From Leifsonia sp. Root227 (GTDB lineage: Bacteria; Actinomycetota; Actinomycetes; Actinomycetales; Microbacteriaceae): a DNA stretch of 64,000 bases. Each line of letters begins with the position of its first letter. The first letter of the stretch is position 1. The notes below the pieces were generated by a model. That model was not told where the DNA came from, searched no databases, and worked only from the letters and a program-made list of their open reading frames with translations. This document shows, in pieces, positions 55,859-64,000 of this stretch. A program made the position numbers and the translations under genes. The stretch spans positions 744,001 through 808,000 of the forward strand of contig NZ_LMIO01000003.1 of assembly GCF_001428745.1 (NCBI RefSeq), read 5' to 3'.

Positions 55859-56962
55859 GTGACTTCTCTTTCCGATTTGCCGATTCGTGATGACTTGCGG
55901 GGGAAGACCCCGTATGGAGCGCCGCAGAAGGTTGTTCCGGTGGCGCTGAACGTGAACGAGAACACGCATCCGGTACCCGCGGATGTGGCGGCGGACATCG
56001 TCGCGCGCATCTCGACGGCGATCGGGGGAGTCAACCGCTACCCTGACCGGGAGTTCACCGAGCTGCGGGAGGCCTTCGCACGGTATCTGGGGCACGGGCT
56101 CACGGCGGAGAACATCTGGGCGGCCAACGGATCCAACGAGGTGCTGCAGCACATCCTGCAGGCGTTCGGAGGACCGGGGCGCAGCCTGCTCGGGTTCAGC
56201 CCGACCTATTCCATGTATCCGCTGCTCGCGTCAGGGACCGGCACCAGCTGGATCGCCGCGCAGCGCGACGGAGAGTTCGAGCTGTCCGCCGAGACTGCAG
56301 CAGAGCAGATCCGGCGCGAAGACCCGGACATCGTCATCCTGTGCTCGCCGAACAACCCGACGGGCACGCCGCTCTCTCTCGCGACCATCGAAGCAGCATA
56401 CGAGGCCGCCCGCGGCATCGTGATCGTCGACGAGGCGTACGCCGAGTTCCTGCCGGACGGCGAGCAGACCGCCCTCGGCCTGCTGCCCGGCCGTCCGCGC
56501 CTGCTGATCTCGCGCACCATGAGCAAAGCGTTCGCGTTCGCCGGAGCGCGCGTCGGCTACCTCGCCGCAGACCCGGCCGTCGTGGATGCACTCCGTCTCG
56601 TCCGCCTGCCGTACCACCTGTCCGCGCTCACGCAGGCCGCCGCCACCGCTGCGCTCGCCCACTCCGGCGAGATGCTCGCGATGGTCGGGGAGATCCGCAT
56701 CCAGCGCGACCGGCTGGTCACCGAACTGGCCAGGCTCGGCTACCAGCCGCACCGCAGCGGCAGCAACTTCGTGCTGTTCGGCGGCGTCGCAGACCCGCAG
56801 GCGACGTTCGAGGCACTGCTCGCCCGCGGCGTCCTCATCCGCGACGTCGGCATCCCGCACCACCTGCGCGTCACCGCGGGCACCGAGGCGGAGACCAGCG
56901 CGTTCCTCGACGCTCTGGCGGCGCTCGGGCGTCCGGACGCCCCGGTAAACTCGCAGTCATGA
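55859..56962 (+). CDS. hisC: Histidinol-phosphate aminotransferase
   Basis: PLP aminotransferase of histidine synthesis, 367 residues. Motifs: [10 protein letters not shown] near the N-terminus, [17 protein letters not shown] (about 163-169), VDEAYAEF and the Schiff-base lysine in [13 protein letters not shown]. First gene of hisC-hisB-hisH-hisA; ATGA overlap with hisB. GTG start, apparently leaderless. Confidence 0.95.
   Translation: MTSLSDLPIRDDLRGKTPYGAPQKVVPVALNVNENTHPVPADVAADIVARISTAIGGVNRYPDREFTELREAFARYLGHGLTAENIWAANGSNEVLQHILQAFGGPGRSLLGFSPTYSMYPLLASGTGTSWIAAQRDGEFELSAETAAEQIRREDPDIVILCSPNNPTGTPLSLATIEAAYEAARGIVIVDEAYAEFLPDGEQTALGLLPGRPRLLISRTMSKAFAFAGARVGYLAADPAVVDALRLVRLPYHLSALTQAAATAALAHSGEMLAMVGEIRIQRDRLVTELARLGYQPHRSGSNFVLFGGVADPQATFEALLARGVLIRDVGIPHHLRVTAGTEAETSAFLDALAALGRPDAPVNSQS
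56946..56951 (+). promoter_or_regulatory. Possible internal -10 before hisB
   Basis: TAAACT lies seven bases before the hisB ATG, inside the end of hisC. Read-through from hisC is equally likely. Confidence 0.3.
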
Positions 56963-57561
56963 CGAATCGCATCGCCACTCTGCAGCGCGAGACCAGCGAG
57001 TCCAGCATCGAGCTGAGCATCGACCTCGACGGCACGGGCGCCACGGACATCGAGACGTCCGTGCCGTTCTACGACCACCTGCTCACGGCGTTCGCGAAGC
57101 ACTCGCTCACCGACCTGCGCGTGCGCGCCGACGGCGACACCGACATCGACGTGCACCACACCGTCGAAGACATCGGCATCGTCCTCGGCCAGGCGATCAA
57201 GATCGCGCTCGGCGACAAGCGCGGCATCTCCCGCTACGGCGACGCCCTGGTGCCCCTCGACGAGGCGCTCGTCCAGGCCGTCGTCGACATCTCCGGGCGT
57301 CCGTACCTCGTGCACACCGGCGAGCCGGCCGGGTTCGAGTTCCACCTGATCGGCGGGCACTTCACCGGGTCGATGGTGCGTCACGTCTTCGAGGCGATCT
57401 CGTTCAACGCGGCCATCACCACGCACATCACCGTCGTCGGCGGGCGCGACCCGCACCACATCGCCGAGGCCGAGTTCAAGGCGTTCGCCCGCGCGTTCCG
57501 TCAGGCGAAGGCGCTCGACCCGCTGATCACGGGCATCCCATCCACCAAGGGGGCGCTGTGA
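56959..57561 (+). CDS. hisB: Imidazoleglycerol-phosphate dehydratase
   Basis: Sixth step of histidine synthesis, 200 residues, monofunctional. The duplicated metal motifs are present: [10 protein letters not shown] near 56-65 and [10 protein letters not shown] near 166-175. Overlaps hisC and hisH by four bases each. Confidence 0.97.
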   Translation: MTNRIATLQRETSESSIELSIDLDGTGATDIETSVPFYDHLLTAFAKHSLTDLRVRADGDTDIDVHHTVEDIGIVLGQAIKIALGDKRGISRYGDALVPLDEALVQAVVDISGRPYLVHTGEPAGFEFHLIGGHFTGSMVRHVFEAISFNAAITTHITVVGGRDPHHIAEAEFKAFARAFRQAKALDPLITGIPSTKGAL

Positions 57562-58190
57562 CCGCACCCGATGTCGTCGTCTTCGACTACGGAACGGGCA
57601 ACGTCCACTCCGCGGTCAAAGCACTCGAAGAAGCGGGCGCGAACGTCGAACTGACCGGCAACCGCCGCCGTGCTCAAGAGGCGGAAGGCTTGCTCGTTCC
57701 CGGCGTCGGTGCGTTCGCCGCTGTCATCGACGCGCTGCGCGCATCCCACGGCGACGAGGTGATCGACAGGCGCCTCGCCGGGGGACGGCCGGTGCTCGGC
57801 ATCTGCGTCGGGATGCAGGTGCTGTTCGAGCGCGGCGTCGAACACGGCCTCGAAAGCGAAGGCCTCGGCGAATGGCCGGGCACCGTCGACGTGCTGAAGG
57901 CGGACGTCGTGCCCCACATGGGCTGGAACACGGTCGAAGCGCCGGAGGACTCCGCCCTGTTCGACGGTCTCCGCGACGAGCGGTTCTACTTCGTGCACTC
58001 CTACGCGGCGCAGGACTGGACCCTGGACGTCGTCCCTCCGTTCCCGAAGCCGCGCGTCACCTGGGCGGAGCACGGCACCCGCTTCATCGCCGCCGTCGAG
58101 AACGGGCCGCTCAGCGCGACCCAGTTCCACCCGGAGAAGTCCGGGCGCGCGGGCATCCAGCTCCTCCGCAACTGGATCGGCACCCTGTAG
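57558..58190 (+). CDS. hisH: Imidazole glycerol phosphate synthase glutaminase subunit
   Basis: Class I glutamine amidotransferase subunit, 210 residues, giving ammonia to HisF. Catalytic Cys in LGICVGMQ and His/Glu in TQFHPEKS; the oxyanion strand reads PGVGAF. GTG overlaps the hisB stop. The HisF partner is not in this window directly after hisA, so it must lie elsewhere. Confidence 0.96.
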   Translation: MTAPDVVVFDYGTGNVHSAVKALEEAGANVELTGNRRRAQEAEGLLVPGVGAFAAVIDALRASHGDEVIDRRLAGGRPVLGICVGMQVLFERGVEHGLESEGLGEWPGTVDVLKADVVPHMGWNTVEAPEDSALFDGLRDERFYFVHSYAAQDWTLDVVPPFPKPRVTWAEHGTRFIAAVENGPLSATQFHPEKSGRAGIQLLRNWIGTL

Positions 58191-58245
58191 CCTCCATGCC
58201 CACCCCGAGCCCGCCGCCACCGCGCGGGCCCAACCGAGGAAGATC

Positions 58246-58992
58246 ATGAGCGAATTCAACAACACCCCCCGGCTCGTCCTGCTGCCGGCGGTCGACGTGG
58301 CAGACGGCAAGGCCGTCCGCCTGACCCAGGGAGAAGCCGGCTCGGAGACGAGCTACGGCGACCCTGTCGACGCTGCGGCCGAGTGGGCCAGCCAGGGCGC
58401 GGAGTGGATCCACCTCGTCGACCTCGACGCGGCGTTCGGGCGCGGGAACAACCACGCGATCCTCAAGAAGGTCATCAAGCAGGTCCGCGGCGTCAACGTG
58501 GAACTCTCCGGCGGCATCCGCGACGATGCCTCCCTCGAGTCGGCGCTCGAGATCGGCGCGAAGCGCATCAACCTCGGAACGGCGGCACTCGAGAACCCCG
58601 AGTGGGCGGCCAACGTGATCGGCCAGTACGGCGAGGCGATCGCGGTCGGTCTCGACGTGCGGGGAACGACCCTCGCAGCGCGCGGCTGGACCAGGGAGGG
58701 CGGCGACCTGTGGCAGGTCCTCGACCGCCTCGAAGACGCCGGATGCGCACGCTACGTCGTCACGGACGTCACCAAGGACGGCACCCTCCGCGGACCGAAC
58801 CTGGACCTCCTCCGCGAGGTCATGGACCGCACGCCGCGACCCGTGGTCGCGTCCGGCGGCATCTCCAACCTCGACGACATCGCGGCGCTCCGCGAACTGG
58901 TCTCGCACGGCCTGGAAGGCGCGATCGTCGGCAAGGCGCTCTACGCCGGCGCGTTCACGCTGCCAGAGGCGCTGGATGTCGCAGGGCACTGA
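58246..58992 (+). CDS. priA: Bifunctional HisA/TrpF isomerase (PriA type)
   Basis: A (beta/alpha)8 isomerase of 248 residues. In actinobacteria this HisA homologue usually also does the TrpF step (PriA). Catalytic Asp residues in [10 protein letters not shown] (about 17) and [12 protein letters not shown] (about 180) are present. The PriA dual role is inferred from lineage; no separate trpF is seen here. Preceded by a 55-base gap from hisH and overlapping the SseB gene by 17 bases. Confidence 0.93.
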   Translation: MSEFNNTPRLVLLPAVDVADGKAVRLTQGEAGSETSYGDPVDAAAEWASQGAEWIHLVDLDAAFGRGNNHAILKKVIKQVRGVNVELSGGIRDDASLESALEIGAKRINLGTAALENPEWAANVIGQYGEAIAVGLDVRGTTLAARGWTREGGDLWQVLDRLEDAGCARYVVTDVTKDGTLRGPNLDLLREVMDRTPRPVVASGGISNLDDIAALRELVSHGLEGAIVGKALYAGAFTLPEALDVAGH

Positions 58993-59968
58993 GCCAGGCG
59001 ACGACCGGATGCGCGGCGCTGACGCGGAGAGCGGCGGCGGTGAGAGCGGTGGGCGTGGTGGTGGTACGGGCGGTGCGAATGGCGCGGGTGGCACGTACGG
59101 CGGGCACGGCGGCGTGACGCCGAGTGGCGACGCGAGCGACGCATCCACAGGACCCAGCGCGAAAGGGGCGGCGCGGCTGAGCGGGTTCGCCGCGCAGCTC
59201 GCGGCCGACGCTGCGCGGCTGGCCGACTCGGCCGGTCAGCCCTGGGAAGGGCGTGAGTTCGACGAGAACGCCTTCGGCGACGACGACGGGAGCGCGCCGC
59301 CCGCGCTGCTCGGCGCGCTGGCGGCGTTCCGGGCCGGCGAGGTGGGCGCGGAGGCCGTGGTCGACGCTGTGCGAGCATCCCGGTTGCTGATCCCGCTGAT
59401 GGCGCGGCTCGGCGAGAGCGACACCACCGACGACGGGCTGCTGATCGACAAGACCCAGGAGCTCGCGATCGTGACCGTCGCCGGACCGGACGGACGCACC
59501 GTACTGCCGGTGTTCTCATCGGTGACCGCGATGCAGACCTGGAATCGGGATGCCCGCCCCGTGCCGGCGGACGGGATGCGCGTTGCGCTGGCGGCAGCGG
59601 CGGAAGACACCGAGCTGGTCGTGCTCGACCCGACCTCGGAGACCGAGTTCGTGCTGCGGCGCCCTGCGCTGTGGGCGATCGCGCAGAGCCGCGCCTGGCT
59701 GCCGAGCGACAGGGACCCTGAGGTGTTCGCGGCGTTCACCGCCTCCATCGGTTCCGAGCTCGGCGTGCACGACATCGAACTGGTCGCCGGCGACCCTGGG
59801 GCCAGGCTCGCCGGCGAGGAACTGGTGGTGCGGCTGACCCTCGCCGGGGGCCTCACCAGGGATGAGCTGGATGCGGTGCTCGGCCGACTCGCGCAGCGCT
59901 GGGCCGCCGACGATGTGATCGCGACGCGTGTCGACTCGCTGCGCGTGCAGCTCCGCGCCGCGGACTGA
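58976..59968 (+). CDS. SseB-family protein with a glycine-rich N-terminus
   Basis: A 330-residue protein with an SseB-like domain (about 165-300: [40 protein letters not shown]). The first 65 residues are Gly/Ala/Ser-rich and probably disordered. The family often follows hisA in actinobacteria; its molecular role is unclear. The ATG lies within the end of hisA, so translation is probably coupled. A shorter start after the Gly-rich part cannot be excluded. Confidence 0.83.
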   Translation: MSQGTEPGDDRMRGADAESGGGESGGRGGGTGGANGAGGTYGGHGGVTPSGDASDASTGPSAKGAARLSGFAAQLAADAARLADSAGQPWEGREFDENAFGDDDGSAPPALLGALAAFRAGEVGAEAVVDAVRASRLLIPLMARLGESDTTDDGLLIDKTQELAIVTVAGPDGRTVLPVFSSVTAMQTWNRDARPVPADGMRVALAAAAEDTELVVLDPTSETEFVLRRPALWAIAQSRAWLPSDRDPEVFAAFTASIGSELGVHDIELVAGDPGARLAGEELVVRLTLAGGLTRDELDAVLGRLAQRWAADDVIATRVDSLRVQLRAAD

Positions 59969-59995
59969 CGCGCGTCAGGGCCCGAGTCCGACCGC

Positions 59996-61222
59996 TCAGC
60001 GGCGCAGCATCCGGAACCCTGCGGCCAGCGACAGCGCCGCGACCACCACCACGAACACCACCAGCACCGGCACCACCGGCCACACGATCAGCGCAACGCC
60101 GACCAGGAGCACGGGTACCGCGAGGCCGACGTATGCGATGAGGAAGATCGCCGCGAGCACCTCGCCGCGGCGGTCGGGGGCCGCCAGCGATGCGGCGACC
60201 GCGATCGCCGAGCGGAACAGCAGCCCGACCCCCGCCCCGGCGACCACGCCGCTCGCGACGAACAGCGCGAGTCCTGCCGACAGCACGCCGACGGCGAGGC
60301 CGACCAGACCGACGACCACCAGCGGGATGGCGAGCACGAGCTGCGCACGGCCGGAGAGTCGGGCGAACACGATCTGAGACACGGCAGACGCAGCGAACAC
60401 CGAGAACGGCACGGCCCCGGCGAGGAGGCGCGACGACTCGTGCAGCACGCCGGACAGCACCGTCGGCGCGAGCGACGTGAACAGTCCGAACACCGCGAAC
60501 CCGGCGAACGCGGCGATGGCCGCCGCGGAGAACGTGCTCCGCGCATCCCGGGGGAGGGAGATGCGCTGTGGCCGGTATGCCGGCCGCTCTTCCGCGCGCT
60601 CGACCGTCTCCGGCACCAGGGCGACAGCGACCACCGCGACCGCGAGCACCACGAGGAACACGGCGTACGGGAGGATCAGCGGCGCCGGCAGGAACTGCGC
60701 GAGCGCCCCTGCGATCAGCGGGCCGAGAGCCAGGCCGCCGGTGTTGACGACCGTGGAGACGGTTCCGGCGATGCGCGGGCTCTCCTCCGGCTTCGCCGTC
60801 GAGCGCAGTTCGCTGAGGTGGGCCGTCGCGCTCGCGGTGAGCGCGCCGACGCCGACGCCGGAGATGACGCGGGCGACCAGCAGGCCGGGAACGTCGTTCC
60901 AGAACAGGAAGAGCACGGCAGCCACGATCTCCAGCGCGATCGCCACCAGGACCATCCGGCGCCGTCCTGCCCAGTCGCTGATGTGGCCGATGAGGAACAG
61001 GCTCGCGAGCACGCCGATCGCGTACGCGGCGAAGATCACCGTGACCACCCAGGTGGGGAAGCCGTCGCGCTGCTGGTACAGCGCGTACAGCGGTGTCGGC
61101 AGTGTGGAGAACGCCATCACCGCGAGGAATGCCGCGGCGATGACCCAGAACCCCGCGCCGTGACGGAGACGCCACGAGCGGGAGGATGTGGCTGGGCGGG
61201 TGGGGGAGGTCGTGAGTGCCAT
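59996..61222 (-). CDS. Major facilitator superfamily transporter
   Basis: A 408-residue, twelve-helix MFS protein. The motif between helices 2 and 3 reads GHISDWAGRRRMV, and helix 5 has GVGVGALTASATAHL, as in drug-proton antiporters. The ATG giving MALTTSPTRP lacks a ribosome binding site; a TTG 36 bases upstream is a poor alternative. It is divergent from a LysR gene whose operator lies between them, so efflux under LysR control is likely. Substrate unknown. Confidence 0.9.
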   Translation of the reverse strand: MALTTSPTRPATSSRSWRLRHGAGFWVIAAAFLAVMAFSTLPTPLYALYQQRDGFPTWVVTVIFAAYAIGVLASLFLIGHISDWAGRRRMVLVAIALEIVAAVLFLFWNDVPGLLVARVISGVGVGALTASATAHLSELRSTAKPEESPRIAGTVSTVVNTGGLALGPLIAGALAQFLPAPLILPYAVFLVVLAVAVVAVALVPETVERAEERPAYRPQRISLPRDARSTFSAAAIAAFAGFAVFGLFTSLAPTVLSGVLHESSRLLAGAVPFSVFAASAVSQIVFARLSGRAQLVLAIPLVVVGLVGLAVGVLSAGLALFVASGVVAGAGVGLLFRSAIAVAASLAAPDRRGEVLAAIFLIAYVGLAVPVLLVGVALIVWPVVPVLVVFVVVVAALSLAAGFRMLRR

Positions 61223-61271
61223 ACGCACATCGTGCTCTCGCACGGTGATCGTGTCCAACGGATATCACTGA

Positions 61272-61296
61272 TTATCGTGATCGGAGGATACGATAA
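61272..61296. promoter_or_regulatory. LysR-type operator (7-11-7)
   Basis: TTATCGT, an 11-base spacer and ACGATAA form a perfect inverted repeat of the LysR T-N11-A type in the MFS-LysR gap. Its right arm overlaps the TACGAT -10 (61289-61294) six bases before the LysR GTG, so the regulator probably represses itself. A second dyad ATCAC-N8-GTGAT covers 61264-61281. Confidence 0.72.
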
Positions 61297-61300
61297 CCAC

Positions 61301-62194
61301 GTGGATACCCGTCAGCTCGAATACTTCGTCGCCGTCGCCGACGAGCTCAACTTCACCCGCGCGGCCGACCGGGTCTTCGCGGCCCAGTCCACCGTGTCTG
61401 CCGGTGTGAGGTCGCTGGAGCGCGAGCTCGGCGGAGCGCTGTTCGAGCGCGACAGGCACCGGGTGCGGCTGACCTCGCTCGGCCGTCAGATGCTGGATGC
61501 GGCACGCACCACTCTCGAAGCCACCGAGCGGATGCGCCTCCTCGCCGACAGCTCAGGCGGTCTCCGCGGCGAGGTGCGCGTCGGGATCTTCACCAACCTC
61601 ACCACTATCGACCTGCCGGGGATCATGGGCGAGTTCCACGCCCGCCACCCGCTGGTCGACCTGCGCCTCGGGCCGTCGCCGAGCGGATCGACGGGGCTGG
61701 CGCGGGATGTGCGGCTCGGCAGGATCGACGTGGCCTTCCTCGGCCTGCCTGGCAGGGTGCCCGACCTGCTCTACCGGGATCTCGCGATCTCGCCGTTCGT
61801 CGCTGTGCTGCCGGAGGCGCATCCACTGGCCGGCGCCGACGCCGTGTCGGTGACCGACCTCGCCGCAGACCGCTGGGTGGATGCGCGCGAGGGCTTCGGC
61901 AACCGGGTCACCCTCGACCGCGCCCTGGACACGCTCGGGATCGTCAGGCGGGTGTCGACCGAGCTGTCCGATCTGGGGGAGATCCCGCGGTTCGTCGCCG
62001 CTCGGCTCGGGGTGGCGGTGATGCCGCAGCTCACCGTGCTTCCCGCCGCCGGTGCCGTGGTCGTGCCGCTGGTGGAGCGCATCGACTGGGTTCTCAGCGC
62101 TGTGTCGCGCACGAGGCCGAGCGCGGCGGCGGCGGCCATGCTCGAGCTGCTCGGCGAGCGTTTCGGACCTCTGGCACAGCCCGTGCCGGAGTGA
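61301..62194 (+). CDS. LysR-family transcriptional regulator
   Basis: A 297-residue LysR regulator: N-terminal winged helix (LEYFVAVADELNFTRAADRV, AAQSTVSAGVRSLERELG) and a two-lobed effector domain (about 90-290). GTG start with a -10 six bases upstream, likely leaderless. It is divergent from the MFS exporter and carries a perfect 7-11-7 operator in between. The longer upstream frame runs antisense to the MFS gene and is rejected. Confidence 0.92.
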   Translation: MDTRQLEYFVAVADELNFTRAADRVFAAQSTVSAGVRSLERELGGALFERDRHRVRLTSLGRQMLDAARTTLEATERMRLLADSSGGLRGEVRVGIFTNLTTIDLPGIMGEFHARHPLVDLRLGPSPSGSTGLARDVRLGRIDVAFLGLPGRVPDLLYRDLAISPFVAVLPEAHPLAGADAVSVTDLAADRWVDAREGFGNRVTLDRALDTLGIVRRVSTELSDLGEIPRFVAARLGVAVMPQLTVLPAAGAVVVPLVERIDWVLSAVSRTRPSAAAAAMLELLGERFGPLAQPVPE

Positions 62195-62210
62195 GCGGCA
62201 GGCTCGCCCT

Positions 62211-62239
62211 TTCCACGGACAGTGTCTCAGGCGTACTCT
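62211..62239 (+). promoter_or_regulatory. Probable promoter of the beta-propeller gene
   Basis: TTCCAC and TACTCT are separated by 17 bases, about 40 bases before the ATG. CGGAGCAG lies seven bases before the start. Confidence 0.45.
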
Positions 62240-62279
62240 GTCCCCGTCTGACGCCGCATTCTCCCGATCGGAGCAGATC

Positions 62280-63443
62280 ATGGGCTGGACAGCACGGAAC
62301 CTGACAGACGCGTTCCACTTCCCGACGGGTGTCTTCGCGCCCGCCGCATACGACTTCCCGGACGACAGAACCAGGCACGTCATCTACCTGGGCGGGTCTG
62401 GCGTCTCCGACAACACCGGGATCCTGCACGAGCTGTACTGCGGGACGGACGACGTCTGGCACGAGAAGGACCTGATGGACGAGAGCGGCGCCCCGCACTC
62501 GTCGTCGCCTCCGAAGGCGTACCTGTTCGTGCTGGAGGGAACGCAGCACGTCCTCTACCTCGGCACGACGGCGGACGGGCATCTGCGCGAGCTGTACCAG
62601 GACGACGGCTGGCACGCCAACGACCTCACCGCCGACTCGGGAGCGCAGGCGGCACAGAAGGCCGCGCAGGGGTTCGAATATTCGGCAGGTCGGGCGCAGG
62701 TGGTCGTGTTCCAGGGCATCGACAGGCACGTGCACGTGCTCACGCGGAAGTCCAAGGACGACGGAGACCCCACCTGGGTGCACAAAGACCTCACCTGGGA
62801 TCACGGCGGTCCGCTGTGCGCGAGGGCGCCCGGCGGGTACGCATTCTCCGCCGGCGGCACGATGCACGTCGACTACCTCGGCGACGACGGCCGCATCTAC
62901 GAATACACAGGCACCTCGAATCTGACCTGGGGCGAGCCCGTCGACATCGGCGCCGGGCTCGACGGGCCGGACGGCTTCGCCGACGACGCATACCGCGGGT
63001 ACGGGTTCACCGCGGACGGCACGCGCCACGTGGATGTGGTCGACACCTCGGGCGACGTCTGGGAGTTCAGCTTCGACGGGACGTGGTCGGTCGAGAACCT
63101 GACGGCGCCGCGCGGGGCGGAGCATGTGCTGGCAGGCACGAGCGTGTCCGCGTACGCGTTCGAGGCGACGGATGCCGTGCCGGTCGCCACCCAGCACGTC
63201 GTGTACGCCGGAGGCGACCACCGCATCCACGAGCTGTGGAAGGACCCGACAGGCTGGCACGAGAACCCGCTCACGAACGCCGACGACCCCGGAGCCGAGT
63301 CGACGCCGTCGGCCTTCGCCGACCACGCGACGTCGACGCAGCACGTGTTCTACACGTCGCAGGCGAACCAGATCGTCGAACTGCGCTGGACGGACCGGCC
63401 GTCGCTGTCGGAGGTGGTGCGGCCGCGGCACAGGCTCGACTGA
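62280..63443 (+). CDS. Seven-repeat beta-propeller, lectin-like protein
   Basis: A 387-residue protein made almost wholly of repeats of about 50-57 residues. Each repeat begins T-x-H-V-x-Y and continues with a turn and I/L-x-E-L, then W-H/x-x-N/D-L-T. Repeat starts fall near residues 31, 88, 138, 194, 248, 304 and 353. The last repeat is cut short, and the missing half is at the N-terminus (MGWTARNLT), the classic velcro closure of a seven-bladed propeller. The pattern resembles fucose-binding fungal (AAL) and Photorhabdus (PLL) lectins. No signal peptide, membrane helix or enzyme motif is seen. Ligand unknown. Confidence 0.8.
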   Translation: MGWTARNLTDAFHFPTGVFAPAAYDFPDDRTRHVIYLGGSGVSDNTGILHELYCGTDDVWHEKDLMDESGAPHSSSPPKAYLFVLEGTQHVLYLGTTADGHLRELYQDDGWHANDLTADSGAQAAQKAAQGFEYSAGRAQVVVFQGIDRHVHVLTRKSKDDGDPTWVHKDLTWDHGGPLCARAPGGYAFSAGGTMHVDYLGDDGRIYEYTGTSNLTWGEPVDIGAGLDGPDGFADDAYRGYGFTADGTRHVDVVDTSGDVWEFSFDGTWSVENLTAPRGAEHVLAGTSVSAYAFEATDAVPVATQHVVYAGGDHRIHELWKDPTGWHENPLTNADDPGAESTPSAFADHATSTQHVFYTSQANQIVELRWTDRPSLSEVVRPRHRLD

Positions 63444-63470
63444 GCCGCCCGGCTTTAGGCTGGAGGCACC

Positions 63471-63686
63471 ATGACCGTCTTCGCCGCCATCGTCCTGTTC
63501 CTCAACGCCGTCTTCAACGTCTTCGCCTGGCCGCGGTTCTTCGCCAGAGTCGCCAAAGACACCAGGGCGCGGGATGCGGCGGGCAAGCCGACCCCGTTCC
63601 TCATCGTGCACGGCGTGCTGCTCGGGGTCGCGCTGCTGCTCGCGCTCGCCTCGCTCGTGGCGGGGGTGCTGTTGCTGGTCGCCTGA
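63471..63686 (+). CDS. Small two-helix membrane protein (SCO4848-like)
   Basis: A 71-residue protein with two transmembrane helices (about 2-19 and 44-70) joined by a basic loop (RFFARVAKDTRARDAAGKP). It resembles the conserved SCO4848-type actinobacterial membrane proteins of unknown function. GGAGG lies before the ATG and TAGGCT nine bases upstream of it. Confidence 0.78.
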   Translation: MTVFAAIVLFLNAVFNVFAWPRFFARVAKDTRARDAAGKPTPFLIVHGVLLGVALLLALASLVAGVLLLVA

Positions 63687-63706
63687 CCGGATGGCACCAT
63701 GAACAC

Positions 63707-64000
63707 ATGGCTGTGAACATCACCGGCGACCCAGAGGCTGACGCCGTCCTCGACCAGTCCGCTTTCGCGCTCATCCTCGGGATGCTGCTCGACCAGCAGA
63801 TCCCGATGGAGACCGCGTTCTCCGGCCCGGCCAAGCTGAAGGACAGGCTCGGTTCGCTCGATCCGGCGACCGTCGCATCCACCGATCCCGAGAAGCTGGT
63901 CGAGGTGATGAAGCAGACGCCGGCCGTCCACCGGTTCCCCGGTTCCATGGCCGGGCGGGTGCAGGCGCTCGCCGCGGCGATCGTGAACGACTGGGGCGAC
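63707..64000 (+). CDS. HhH-GPD base-excision-repair-like protein, 3' end outside window
   Basis: The visible 98 residues start MAVNITGDPEADAVLDQ and continue with FALILGMLLDQQIPMETAFSG, the first helices of the HhH-GPD glycosylase fold as found in a conserved actinobacterial family. The helix-hairpin-helix and catalytic Asp would lie beyond the window edge, so activity cannot be judged. ATG chosen on homologue starts; no clear ribosome binding site. Confidence 0.75.
   Translation, partial: MAVNITGDPEADAVLDQSAFALILGMLLDQQIPMETAFSGPAKLKDRLGSLDPATVASTDPEKLVEVMKQTPAVHRFPGSMAGRVQALAAAIVNDWGD

Noticed and set aside
56334..57561. Longer readings upstream of hisB, mccA, scoB and rnj starts
   Set aside because: These extensions overlap the preceding gene in another frame, lack family similarity, and the chosen starts have four-base overlaps, ribosome binding sites or homologue-like N-termini.

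Overview
The window is a 64-kb piece of a high-GC (roughly 69 %) actinobacterial chromosome. The gene content and order fit a member of the Microbacteriaceae (Leifsonia-like). The main evidence is the conserved actinobacterial block ftsK-pgsA-cinA-XRE-DUF3046-recA-recX-miaB-miaA-dapF-hflX-lexA, a PriA-type hisA in a his operon, an iron box of the DtxR/IdeR type, LexA boxes of the Gram-positive/actinobacterial form, and many apparently leaderless genes. It is mostly core chromosome. I see no rRNA, tRNA, CRISPR array, prophage, insertion sequence or replication origin.

Layout. 1-7.5 kb: the end of an oligopeptide ABC ATPase gene, typA/bipA, a small lipoprotein, then the ferrous-iron uptake operon efeU-efeO-efeB on the minus strand behind an iron box. 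7.5-13.2 kb: fdxA-dapC, citrate synthase (gltA) and a membrane-anchored penicillin-acylase-family hydrolase. 13.3-21.9 kb: a TetR regulator divergent from a long operon for leucine/isovalerate breakdown (methylcrotonyl-CoA carboxylase beta and alpha, acyl-CoA dehydrogenase, CoA-transferase A and B, MaoC-type hydratase, CitE-type lyase), with two copies of a 7-2-7 operator between them. 22-30.6 kb: aldo/keto reductase, a second TetR, an M16 peptidase, a histidine phosphatase, dapB, an epimerase-like SDR, OsmC, and a DUF4395-thioredoxin pair. 30.7-37 kb: dapA, RNase J, and a three-gene MacAB-like ABC exporter. 37-50 kb: the ftsK to hflX block with recA and its SOS box. 50-55.6 kb: metF-metE, a minimal zincin, and lexA divergent from an SOS-type LysM protein. 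55.8-60 kb: hisC-hisB-hisH-hisA-sseB. 60-64 kb: an MFS transporter divergent from its probable LysR regulator, a seven-repeat lectin-like beta-propeller protein, a small membrane protein and the start of an HhH-GPD glycosylase-like gene.

How the genes fit together. Lysine/diaminopimelate genes (dapC, dapB, dapA, dapF) are scattered, and dapB, dapA and dapF all appear to start with leaderless mRNAs. DNA-damage genes (recA, recX, lexA, LysM suppressor) share SOS control. Translation and RNA-quality genes (typA, rnj, miaA, miaB, hflX) are interspersed. MetF feeds methyl-tetrahydrofolate to MetE in one transcript.

The most unusual signals are not genes. One is an octamer, TGGATGCG/CGCATCCA, present about 50 times where base composition predicts two or three. 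Another is a family of intergenic palindromes of about 62 bp whose loop sequence is conserved and directional. A third is a repeated promoter-to-start architecture (TANNNT, six bases, ATG/GTG) that points to many leaderless genes. All counts were made by eye.
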